Shown here in pieces: positions 1-6,479 of a stretch of DNA of 13,217 nt. The position numbers and the translations under genes were made by a program. The stretch comes from JAQVXR01 sp050945755 (GTDB taxonomy: Bacteria > Bacillota > Dehalobacteriia > Dehalobacteriales > Dehalobacteriaceae). Every line of letters begins with the position of its first letter. The first letter of the stretch is position 1. Below the pieces are notes generated by a model. It saw only the letters and a program-made list of their open reading frames with translations, was not told the DNA's origin and searched no databases. The DNA lies in contig JBMNTN010000056.1 of assembly GCA_050945755.1 (NCBI GenBank), positions 1-13,217 of the forward strand, written 5' to 3'.

Positions 1-127
1 ATATGCATTTCAAGCTTATTGACCTTTTTAAAGTTCCTGTACCGTTCACAAAACTGGGTATACATGATTCCATTGGGGTGCTTTTCCTTATACTCCTCCC
101 ACAAAAGCATTAGTTATCTCCTATGCC

Positions 128-1798
128 TTGTGGGGTGTGGTTGCATTTCGCCTTATAGCTCCATTCTCCTTTAAAAGTATATTTAGTCTTATGCCACGGA
201 ATACAAGTACTGTACCAATCCCCCATGACATTATCTATCAGCAAAGTCCGCAGATTAATAGTGGGATTGAAGTAGTTGATTCATTTGTAAACAATTCACT
301 TCCCGCATCGACTTTTGGGGCAAGTGTAAATCCACTTCAAATTTATGTGGAAGTAGGAGCATACATCTGGATTATAGGCATAATAGCTCTGCTTGTTTAT
401 AGCCTTGTATCTATTTTGATCCTAAAAAGACAGCTTAAAAGCGCACAATTAATAGAGAAGAATGTCTTCGAGGCTAAGAATTTGAAAACACCATTTGTAC
501 TTGGACTAATAAAACCCAAGATATATTTACCGGTTAGACTTAACGCTACCGAAAGAAGCTATATTTTGCTACATGAACAGACCCATATCCACCGAAAAGA
601 CCACATCATTAAGGTGTTTGCTTTCCTAACATTGTCTGTACACTGGTTCAATCCCCTTGTGTGGATTGCATTCATGTTAATGAGTACGGATATGGAACTA
701 TCCTGTGACGAAAGAGTACTGAAACAGATGAATAATGAAGATATTAAAAAGCCTTATGCTAATTCGTTATTGTCCCTTGCTGCTGAAAGGCATATTTTAA
801 ATGGTAGCCCTCTTGCTTTTGGCGAGGGAAATGTTAAAGGGAGGATTAAAAACGTGTTAAACTATAAAAGACCAAGGTTTTGGGTAGTGCTTGCTTCGAT
901 CATTGTTTTAATAGGTGTTAGTATCGCATTGCTATCAAATCCCACAGGTAGTGAACCGGATGCTGGAAGCAATAAGGGGCAAATCGAAAATCCAGAACAA
1001 ACTTACAACAATGTACTTACATTTGCTGAATACTTATATACGAACCCACTTGCTTCTTATAATCCAGATGGTCTTGGTTATTTATATAGGATTCAAGAAA
1101 ACAGCTTATCAGTTTTTGACAAGAAGACGGGAGATGCTCAATCCGTTTCACCATTGGAATGGAATGAGCAAAACATTACTGATAGTGAATGGAAAGCCAT
1201 GTTTAATTCTGCTACATCTATTCCTAACAAGAGCCGTATGCGCTATTTTTCTAAAACGATAGATATACTTTCTGACAAATACCGTTTATTTGAAATGGAT
1301 GGAGAGATATGGGTTGCACAAATGAATGGAGAGGAAATATGGTGCTTGTACAGTCTAAAGCCCTCAACAGTTAGTGCTGAGCTGTCTATACAATCAAGGA
1401 AGCTCAACCATGATGATCCAATCACCAGTTTTGCATGGGAATTTATAAATAAAGATATCGCAAACTATGAGTCAAACCCAGGAGTAAAAATTATTGACAG
1501 TAAGATAACACGGATAGGGTTAATAGAAACTTTCGATAATTTGGCAGATGCACCTATTGATGTTTATGAACTGGAATACCGGTTACTTCCTGAAGATTTA
1601 AGTAAGGTTGTATTGGCTGGTGGAATGCAGACAGATGAGGAAGGCTGGCTTAAAGAAACCAGCAGCATGGGTCAACCGCTATTAGTTGTATTACGGAATA
1701 GCAATTCAGTTGAACTCGTTGGAACTCTATGGACAGCAGAAATAGGTAAGTCAGGATTGGAGCCTAAAATTAAATCTTTGCTTGAGCCTACAGCATAA
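128..1798 (+). CDS. M56 family (BlaR1/MecR1-type) membrane metalloprotease, 5' end apparently lost
   Basis: Membrane-bound zinc protease of the BlaR1/MecR1 sensor type. In the family, an extracytoplasmic domain senses a signal and the cytoplasm-facing M56 protease then leads to loss of a BlaI-type repressor. Counting from the TTG at 128: a membrane segment at about 74-98, zinc motif HEQTH at 149-153 and the third-ligand motif SCDE at 192-195. A further membrane segment lies at about 251-270, followed by a roughly 285-residue C-terminal domain with no recognisable penicillin-binding motif. The frame is open back to 68, but the expected first membrane helix before the SYALWGVVAFR segment is absent and no start with a ribosome binding site is visible. 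The 5' end is therefore probably truncated or frameshifted near positions 60-105. It lies 178 bp upstream of the repressor gene and outside that gene's promoter. Confidence 0.75.
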   Translation: MWGVVAFRLIAPFSFKSIFSLMPRNTSTVPIPHDIIYQQSPQINSGIEVVDSFVNNSLPASTFGASVNPLQIYVEVGAYIWIIGIIALLVYSLVSILILKRQLKSAQLIEKNVFEAKNLKTPFVLGLIKPKIYLPVRLNATERSYILLHEQTHIHRKDHIIKVFAFLTLSVHWFNPLVWIAFMLMSTDMELSCDERVLKQMNNEDIKKPYANSLLSLAAERHILNGSPLAFGEGNVKGRIKNVLNYKRPRFWVVLASIIVLIGVSIALLSNPTGSEPDAGSNKGQIENPEQTYNNVLTFAEYLYTNPLASYNPDGLGYLYRIQENSLSVFDKKTGDAQSVSPLEWNEQNITDSEWKAMFNSATSIPNKSRMRYFSKTIDILSDKYRLFEMDGEIWVAQMNGEEIWCLYSLKPSTVSAELSIQSRKLNHDDPITSFAWEFINKDIANYESNPGVKIIDSKITRIGLIETFDNLADAPIDVYELEYRLLPEDLSKVVLAGGMQTDEEGWLKETSSMGQPLLVVLRNSNSVELVGTLWTAEIGKSGLEPKIKSLLEPTA

Positions 1799-1880
1799 AT
1801 ACCAACAAGCCTTAACATAGATGTGCTGTGCATAGACCATCACTTGAACTTATCACTGTTGAGAAAAAATGCGCCATCTA

Positions 1881-1910
1881 TTGACAATAACTACACTAAT
1901 GTAGTAAACT
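1881..1910 (+). promoter_or_regulatory. Probable sigma-A promoter of the repressor-protease operon
   Basis: A perfect -35 TTGACA (1881-1886) is followed after 18 bp by TAAACT (1905-1910), a weaker -10. The first operator copy lies inside the spacer and the second just downstream, the position expected for repression. The -10 assignment is less sure than the -35. Confidence 0.55.
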
Positions 1911-1932
1911 GTAATTTCTACATTAGTGTAGT
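1890..1932. promoter_or_regulatory. Paired BlaI-type operators
   Basis: ACTACACTAATGTAG (1890-1904) and CTACATTAGTGTAGT (1918-1932) are exact reverse complements separated by 13 bp. Each copy is itself near-palindromic and contains the TACA...TGTA core known for BlaI/MecI operators. The pair sits over the promoter of the BlaI-family gene starting at 1977, which points to autoregulation by two repressor dimers. Confidence 0.75.
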
Positions 1933-1976
1933 GAAATTGCCGTAGACGTGCGGCAATGAATAGAGAGGTGTACACC

Positions 1977-2375
1977 ATGAACAATTTTCAAAAAATGTCC
2001 GAAACTGAAATGGAAGTGATGCAGGTCATATGGGAAGTTGGTCGTCCAGTCATAACCAGCGAATTATTGGGTATCTTCTCACAGGATAAAGGTAAAAAGT
2101 GGAAGGGGCAGACGATCGCAACCTTTTTGGCAAGATTGATTGAAAAAGGTATCCTGATGATAACTGAAAAAAATGGTCGTGTTAATACCTATGCGCCACG
2201 CATGTCCCCAGAGGAGTACCGAAGCCAAGAAGCAAAGAGCTTGCTGGAAACGCTGTATGATGGTTCGGTCAAAAACTTTCTGGCAACACTCTATGACGGC
2301 AAAGAACTGACGAAGAATGAAATAGCTGAACTGAGGCGCTGGTTCGCAGAGAAGGCAGGTGAGAAAAATGGGTAA
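1977..2375 (+). CDS. BlaI/MecI/CopY-family transcriptional repressor
   Basis: A 132-residue winged-helix repressor, close to the usual family length of about 125. The N-terminal part (MSETEMEVMQVIWEVGRPVI, then a WKGQTIATFLARLIEKG recognition-helix region and an NGRVNTYAP wing) is typical of BlaI. The C-terminal helices (KNFLATLYDGKELTKNEIAEL) form the dimerisation half. The start at 1977 is preferred over the upstream in-frame ATG at 1956 because GAGAGGTG sits at the right distance before it. The protein should bind the paired operators at 1890-1932 and be inactivated when an M56 protease signals. Its stop overlaps the start of the next gene by 8 bp, indicating translational coupling. Confidence 0.9.
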   Translation: MNNFQKMSETEMEVMQVIWEVGRPVITSELLGIFSQDKGKKWKGQTIATFLARLIEKGILMITEKNGRVNTYAPRMSPEEYRSQEAKSLLETLYDGSVKNFLATLYDGKELTKNEIAELRRWFAEKAGEKNG

Positions 2376-3987
2376 TCTGTTTTCAAACCTCCTTGCCATG
2401 TCTGCTGCGGGAAGCGCGGTAGTCGGGTTAACGCTGTTACTTCGACCTGTAACGGCGAAAATCTTTCCCGCCAAGTGGCAATACGGAATTGGGAAAATAG
2501 CATTCGCATTTTTTCTGGTGCCTGTTTCGCTTATTATAGGCAAAATTTCTTCTGCTTTGACGCAGGCAATAACACCAAGCCACTCTTCTGGAACATCATC
2601 TATGACTATCCCGGAAGCATTACGGCCAAATAATTTTGTAGATGCAATGGATATCCTGATGGAGAAACACCTTCCTACTACTATGGAAAAACACCTGTCT
2701 TTAGAAGTAATGGGAACGGTTTTGTTCATTTGGCTTGTGGGAGCAATTGTTTTTGCCGGGTGGCATTTCTATTGCTACCACAAATTTATCAAACAGCTAC
2801 GGGCAGACAGCTTCCCCGTAGCGGACAATACCGCCGCCGGCCTGCTTTCGTCATGCAAAGCATCGCTGGGCATCCACGGTGAAGTAAAGCTCATGTTAAA
2901 CCATAAGATCACAAGCCCTATGCTAGTGGGGTTGCACCGTCCCATAATATTACTACCAACCTCAAAAATGCAGGAAATTGACTTGAAACTGGTATTGACC
3001 CATGAGCTGATTCACCTGAAACGAAATGATTTGTGGGTAAAATTGTTTGCTCTGGTTGCTGGAACGATACATTGGTATAACCCTTTTGTTCATGTTCTCC
3101 GCAAGGATGTAGGCACATGGGGAGAATTGTCATGTGATGAAGTAATGGTATCTAATATGTCCCATGAGGAGAAAAAACTTTATGGCATAGCTATATTGAA
3201 CACGCTGGATATACATTCCGGCATAAATACGGCTTTTTGTTCTTCCCTATGCGAGAACAAGAAGCACATTGAAAGGAGATTAACTATGTTATTAAATGTT
3301 AAGAAAACGAAAAAACATATTGCAATTCTTGCTATTGTCGTAATCGTTGCAATGGCAGTCATCGGAACGACTGTATCCGCTATAGCTGCCAGTTTCTCAA
3401 AATCCGAAAAGCCCGATTCCATAACCAATAGCGTACTACCAATAGGGTCGATAGTTAATGATGTGTCTGGCGACTTATCAAGGCCTGTTGTTATAGATAG
3501 TGATCCGGGAACGCTTGTATCTGTAAAACTTTCGGATGAAAACAAGTTTACGCCGGAGGAATGGCAAGTAATCCTTAAAAAACTTGAAAGCGGCGAAATT
3601 AAACTGGAAGCCGAGAATACTGTTTCACCTAAAATAAATGCCTCATACGAACTAACTGATTTGAATACTGATTCTGATGGCCAACAGTATAGTTTTAGTC
3701 AGTTGAAAGATTGGGTAACTAGCTTACGTATAAACGCTGAATACCTTGTTCTTGAAAATCAATTAACACGAAGCCAGTCAGACGCTTTAATTTCACTTTA
3801 TGAAACTCTGATAGCAGAGTTAGAAGGTAATGATGGAATGGAAGCATATAGAAAAACAGGCGATGATTTGGTAGAAGAATTTTATTCAATAGATCAACTC
3901 ACCTTTGAACTTCCAACAATGGAAAGTGTTCTTAATAGTAGTAGTAGGAATACACCAGGATATACCATCGTTATTCCTACTAAATAG
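2368..3987 (+). CDS. M56 family (BlaR1-type) membrane metalloprotease and sensor
   Basis: A 539-residue integral membrane protease, the probable signalling partner of the BlaI-type repressor. Visible parts are N-terminal hydrophobic segments at about 15-30 and 45-65, another at about 115-135, zinc motif HELIH at 212-216 and SCDE at 255-258. A last membrane helix at about 315-337 is followed by a roughly 200-residue polar C-terminal domain that should lie outside the cell. That domain lacks a recognisable penicillin-binding serine motif, so the ligand is unknown. ATG 2368 is chosen because AGGTGAG precedes it by 5 bp; the in-frame GTG at 2359 lacks such a site. An internal ATG at residue 307 carries a strong ribosome binding site (see findings). 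The gene is intact, unlike the M56 gene at 128-1798. Confidence 0.88.
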   Translation: MGNLFSNLLAMSAAGSAVVGLTLLLRPVTAKIFPAKWQYGIGKIAFAFFLVPVSLIIGKISSALTQAITPSHSSGTSSMTIPEALRPNNFVDAMDILMEKHLPTTMEKHLSLEVMGTVLFIWLVGAIVFAGWHFYCYHKFIKQLRADSFPVADNTAAGLLSSCKASLGIHGEVKLMLNHKITSPMLVGLHRPIILLPTSKMQEIDLKLVLTHELIHLKRNDLWVKLFALVAGTIHWYNPFVHVLRKDVGTWGELSCDEVMVSNMSHEEKKLYGIAILNTLDIHSGINTAFCSSLCENKKHIERRLTMLLNVKKTKKHIAILAIVVIVAMAVIGTTVSAIAASFSKSEKPDSITNSVLPIGSIVNDVSGDLSRPVVIDSDPGTLVSVKLSDENKFTPEEWQVILKKLESGEIKLEAENTVSPKINASYELTDLNTDSDGQQYSFSQLKDWVTSLRINAEYLVLENQLTRSQSDALISLYETLIAELEGNDGMEAYRKTGDDLVEEFYSIDQLTFELPTMESVLNSSSRNTPGYTIVIPTK

Positions 3988-4005
3988 TAAAGGAGAGTTA
4001 AAAAA

Positions 4006-4476
4006 ATGAAAATGAAATTCATACCAATTACTCTGCTTATAATTTCATTATTCCTTATTACATCATGTACAAAACAGCAAAAGGAAATCGAAATTTATTC
4101 TTTTAGCGGTGAAAATGATGCCGTAATTGTATACAATGGTTTAATTATTATAACTGATGATATAGAAAAATTCATTGGCGGAGAGTTAGCCTTTAAAGGT
4201 GAAGAACCCTTAGATGTTAAACATTGTATTACAAAATTCTTTTTTTATAAGGATGAGGTTGAAACTACCATTTTAAGTAATTCTGAAAGCATTGAAGGTA
4301 CCACAAAAGGCACACGTATTTCACCAGATATGGGTTCAATCAGCTCAGAAGACTTATTTTATGGTAATGATTTAGAGTCAATAAAGAATTCATTAAATTT
4401 TTCGCTAAATGGAAATTTGATGAATGGGAAAAATTTTGAACATAATGTGGTTCTTGATGTGAAAAGAGCTTACTAA
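4006..4476 (+). CDS. Small predicted lipoprotein of unknown function
   Basis: A 156-residue protein with a classic lipoprotein signal: Lys-containing N-terminus, hydrophobic stretch at about 5-18 and lipobox LITSC with the modified cysteine at 21. The mature part is about 135 residues with no repeats or motifs that I recognise. AAAGGAGAG precedes the ATG. It begins 18 bp after the M56 stop codon in the same direction, so it is probably the third gene of the repressor-protease operon and should be anchored on the outer face of the membrane beside the M56 sensor domain. It may be a ligand-binding accessory or an output of the system, but this is inference from position only. Confidence 0.75.
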   Translation: MKMKFIPITLLIISLFLITSCTKQQKEIEIYSFSGENDAVIVYNGLIIITDDIEKFIGGELAFKGEEPLDVKHCITKFFFYKDEVETTILSNSESIEGTTKGTRISPDMGSISSEDLFYGNDLESIKNSLNFSLNGNLMNGKNFEHNVVLDVKRAY

Positions 4477-4567
4477 ACTAACATTAAACGAGGACGAAAT
4501 TACTTCTTCTCTTATTCTTTGCTGAATACTACAACTATACTACGCAAGTAAATGTAATTAAATAATT

Positions 4568-4657
4568 AGCGCTAAGGGCAAACCTGTCTAAAGGCAGGGA
4601 CGCAAAGCCATAGGGTCTAAAATGCGAATGCATTATGATAGCCTGGCCGCCGCGTAG
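4568..4657 (+). ncRNA. Cyclic di-GMP-I (GEMM-I) riboswitch aptamer
   Basis: The strand carries the hallmark order of GEMM-I. AGGGCAAACC (4575-4584) leads into a P2 stem CCTGTC/GGCAGG with a TAAA tetraloop, then GGGACGCAAAGCC (4597-4609). The P3 arm follows with the conserved TCTAAA, an AATGC-GAAT-GCATT end hairpin and the returning strand GATAGCCTGGC. These features match the class I cyclic di-GMP aptamer. Ten bases later comes an intrinsic terminator, so the switch probably acts on termination. No ordinary gene lies within 500 bp downstream except a doubtful 19-codon frame. Confidence 0.85.
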
Positions 4658-4666
4658 TTTAATATT

Positions 4667-4693
4667 AACCTGCCCTATTGCGGTAGGTTTTTT
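4667..4693 (+). terminator. Intrinsic terminator of the GEMM-I riboswitch
   Basis: AACCTGCC (4667-4674) pairs with GGTAGGTT (4682-4689), with one G-T pair, and runs into six T residues at 4688-4693. It directly follows the aptamer, as expected of an expression platform. Confidence 0.75.
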
Positions 4694-4694
4694 G

Positions 4695-5068
4695 TTTATA
4701 AATTCTGTTTTATAAAGATGAAATATCCCATTAGCGGATTATATATCAGTCAACATAAACAGGCAGTACCCGCTAAATAAAAAAAACGTGAGTTTGGCGG
4801 GTCTTCTTCCATGCCTGAATGACCATAATTGGAGACCTCCGGACTTGCAGGTTTGGAGGGTGTTTTTATGTTTAGTCAGTATGCTGCAAATACTCAACAG
4901 CCGCTATTGAATAGCGGCCTAGCGTGATGAAGCGGACATCATTGTATGCACTGTTTTAATCGGTAAACGGTTAAAAAAAGCCTGTCTTGTTCATGGGGGC
5001 AGTATGGCGATAAACACGAACCACCAGAACATATAAACGGGAAATTTAAAAACGTAAATTTTGTAAAC
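4695..5068. other. Intergenic stretch with hairpins, no clear gene
   Basis: No convincing gene is present. The stretch contains a stem ACCCGCTAAA/TTTGGCGGGT at 4768-4802 (one T-G pair), a CCTCC/GGAGG stem at about 4836-4860 followed by a short T run, and a tight hairpin GCCGCTATT/AATAGCGGC at 4900-4918. Together with the riboswitch upstream and the terminator at 5069 this looks like a transcribed, structured leader. Confidence 0.4.
4868..4927 (+). CDS. Possible 19-residue peptide frame
   Basis: ATG at 4868 follows TTGGAGGGTG at a workable distance and the frame runs 19 codons (MFSQYAANTQQPLLNSGLA) to TGA at 4925. It is the only candidate coding frame between the riboswitch and the sigma-like gene. 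The 4900-4918 hairpin lies within it, so it could be a leader peptide or just chance. Confidence 0.2.
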   Translation: MFSQYAANTQQPLLNSGLA

Positions 5069-5102
5069 GCTCATTTGGACTGCATCCAAGTGAGCTTTTT
5101 TT
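5069..5102 (+). terminator. Strong intrinsic terminator
   Basis: GCTCATTTGGA (5069-5079) pairs with TCCAAGTGAGC (5085-5095), 11 bp with one wobble and a 5-base loop, followed by seven T residues. It separates the riboswitch and leader region from the sigma-like gene. Confidence 0.85.
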
Positions 5103-5146
5103 GTCGGATAAAGGATGTTTGCGTCGGGTGCCGCTCTCCACCCTCT

Positions 5147-5175
5147 GTTTTGGTTTTTATCAAAAAAATCAAAAC
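5147..5175 (+). promoter_or_regulatory. Hairpin just before the sigma-like gene's ribosome binding site
   Basis: GTTTTGGTTTTT (5147-5158) pairs with AAAAATCAAAAC (5164-5175), 12 bp with one wobble. The stem ends exactly where the ribosome binding site CGGAGG begins, so it may affect translation initiation. Confidence 0.45.
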
Positions 5176-5187
5176 GGAGGTTTGAAA

Positions 5188-5619
5188 ATGAAAAGGATCA
5201 ATTTACGGGATTATTACCCGTCTTATACATCTGACTTTTTTCTTGAAGTAGCAGATGAAATCGCTTTATCCCTAAAACGCTTTGAGCTGGACGAAAAAGC
5301 CTATCGATTGCGTACATACAGGCATAAGGCGTACTACTCTCTTGACCGGAATGATGGTATCGAATATAGCGCTGTATTCCTCTCATTATCTCCCGAAGAG
5401 ATTTACGAGAGGAAGGTCACCAATCAGGAGATATATGCAGCAATTAACAGCCTGTCGGACAAGCAGGCCAAGCGTATTTATGCGCATTTCTTTTTGGGAA
5501 TGAGCAAAGCAGCTATTGCAAATGCCGAAGATGTTCGTGAAAGTACCATTTGGGAATCGATTGAGCGTGGTTTACGAAATATTGAAAAATTTTTAAAAAA
5601 TCTTTCCCGACACCCCTAA
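5188..5619 (+). CDS. Sigma-70 region 4-like regulator of a mobile element
   Basis: A 143-residue protein whose C-terminal third reads as a sigma region 4 helix-turn-helix: LSDKQAKRIYAHFFLG, then MSKAAIANAEDVRESTIWESIERG, ending in a helix NIEKFLKNL. The first half is polar and resembles the small sigma-like proteins placed before xis and int in Tn916/Tn1549-type elements, the role of orf7 in Tn916. It probably activates element genes for excision or transfer. ATG 5188 is preferred over the upstream GTG or TTG options because CGGAGG stands 7 bp before it. A hairpin (5147-5175) touches the ribosome binding site, and a strong terminator lies just upstream. Confidence 0.75.
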   Translation: MKRINLRDYYPSYTSDFFLEVADEIALSLKRFELDEKAYRLRTYRHKAYYSLDRNDGIEYSAVFLSLSPEEIYERKVTNQEIYAAINSLSDKQAKRIYAHFFLGMSKAAIANAEDVRESTIWESIERGLRNIEKFLKNLSRHP

Positions 5620-5622
5620 GTT

Positions 5623-5657
5623 TTGTCCCAAAAATGAAGTGGTTATTAGAGGGACAA
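5623..5657. repeat. Short inverted repeat after the sigma-like gene
   Basis: TTGTCCC (5623-5629) and GGGACAA (5651-5657) are exact reverse complements 21 bp apart. There is no T tract, so it is more likely a protein site or RNA stem than a terminator. Confidence 0.35.
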
Positions 5658-5689
5658 CTTCTACCCCCCTCAGTTGAACCTTGAAAATT

Positions 5690-6035
5690 GAATAGGTGTT
5701 TTCCGGTACATTCCCCGTATGTCCTGAAAGGGAAAGCCAGATTGCAGGTACGCCAAGACCACCTGTCCGGCATCAGTCGGATTGCAACCAATATATCCAT
5801 TCCGTAGCGGATTGGATAAAGGTAAGGTGCGAGCGGTTAATGCCCGTGCAATGAATAAATGTTGGATACATTTAAGGCGGTGATACATACGGAGGGATAA
5901 TGATACTTCCGTCCAGCCACAGCCCCGCTTAAGCGGGATCACGCAATGGGGGCGGCTTGCAGAGAACCTGGGAGAGGTGAAATTCCTATGAGAAGGGTCA
6001 ACCATCCTTCGCCGGAAAAACCATGAAATAATAAA
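5690..6035 (+). ncRNA. Candidate structured RNA between sigma-like gene and xis
   Basis: No long coding frame fits this stretch, but hairpins are dense: TTCCC/GGGAA at about 5711-5733, CAGGT/ACCTG at about 5744-5765, an 11-bp arm TATCCATTCCG/CGGATTGGATA (5794-5818, one mismatch), ACGGAG/TTCCGT at about 5889-5912, and the perfect palindrome CCCGCTTAAGCGGG (5924-5937) nested inside AGCC/GGCT (5915-5918 and 5954-5957). Two copies of ATTGCA (5741 and 5781) could compete for one TGCAAT (5847). From memory, Tn1549-like elements carry similar sequence at this position, but I could not verify that. Strand is assumed from the neighbours. Confidence 0.4.
5988..6026 (+). CDS. Possible 12-residue leader peptide
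   Basis: ATG 5988 is preceded by GAGAGGTGA at good spacing, and the frame MRRVNHPSPEKP ends at TGA 6024. It lies at the end of the structured block and upstream of xis, where a translated leader could couple ribosome movement to folding. The strong ribosome binding site is the main support. Confidence 0.3.
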   Translation: MRRVNHPSPEKP

Positions 6036-6056
6036 ACCAAAACAGAAATGCAAGTT

Positions 6057-6115
6057 AGAAGTGCGTCTGATTGTGCTTTTATATATATGTGCATCCGACC
6101 TCAGGCGCATCTTCT
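6057..6115 (+). promoter_or_regulatory. Long hairpin upstream of xis
   Basis: AGAAGTGCGTCTGA (6057-6070) pairs with TCAGGCGCATCTTCT (6101-6115): 14 bp with one bulge and one wobble, around a 30-base loop containing an alternating AT run. There is no T tract after it. It ends 20 bp before the xis ribosome binding site and may be a protein-binding or RNA regulatory element. Confidence 0.45.
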
Positions 6116-6152
6116 ACTGCATGATTATGAGCGTTGAAAGGAGGCTTTTATT

Positions 6153-6392
6153 TTGTCTACGGAAAGATTATCACAGGAAAAAGCCTACCGTATCATGCTA
6201 AAGGGATACCCTGATGTACTTGATATAAAGCAAATGTGTGAAATTCTTGGCATCAGCCTAAAGACTGGATACGGTTTGATACAAGAGAATAAGATCGAAT
6301 GCTTAAAGGTTGGGCGAGCATATAGAATCCCCAAGCCTTTTTTATTAAGTTATCTAAAAATAGGTGCAAGCAGTGATAATAAATCAAAATGA
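6153..6392 (+). CDS. xis: Excisionase-like (Xis) helix-turn-helix protein
   Basis: A 79-residue basic DNA-binding protein of the excisionase/MerR-like winged-helix class. DVLDIKQMCEILGISLKTGYGLIQENKIECLKVGRAYRIPKPFL is cut here into its parts: the helix-turn-helix is at about 24-42 and the wing with the GRAYRIP strand at about 55-61. It should bend DNA at the element ends and bias the neighbouring integrase towards excision. The start is TTG at 6153, set by GAAAGGAGG 9 bp upstream; no ATG fits. It is followed by its own terminator and then by the integrase 88 bp downstream. Confidence 0.85.
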   Translation: MSTERLSQEKAYRIMLKGYPDVLDIKQMCEILGISLKTGYGLIQENKIECLKVGRAYRIPKPFLLSYLKIGASSDNKSK

Positions 6393-6419
6393 GGTTCGCA
6401 CATTTCACGAACCTTTTTT
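6392..6419 (+). terminator. Intrinsic terminator after xis
   Basis: AGGTTCG (6392-6398) pairs with CGAACCT (6408-6414), followed by six T residues. The stem starts at the last base of the xis stop codon, so some xis transcripts should end before int. Confidence 0.75.
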
Positions 6420-6479
6420 ATTATGCTACACTCATTATGTCAATGGCAGGTGAGTGAATAATTTGAAAGGAGGAACAAT

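Noticed and set aside
2079..2729. - strand frame of 216 codons
   Set aside because: It is opposite the BlaI-type repressor and M56 genes, which have strong motifs, ribosome binding sites and overlap.
4834..4866. CCTCC/GGAGG stem as a strong terminator
   Set aside because: The stem is short with a 14-base loop and the T run is interrupted by G; the GGAGG also serves as a plausible ribosome binding site.
5820..6000. GTGCG at 5827 as the possible 5' end of a group II intron
   Set aside because: No domain V-like hairpin with the catalytic triad and no reverse transcriptase frame are present nearby.
5670..6110. - strand frame of 146 codons
   Set aside because: It has no ribosome binding site and an Arg/Cys/His-rich, unprotein-like composition, and it lies over the hairpin-rich block between the sigma-like gene and xis.
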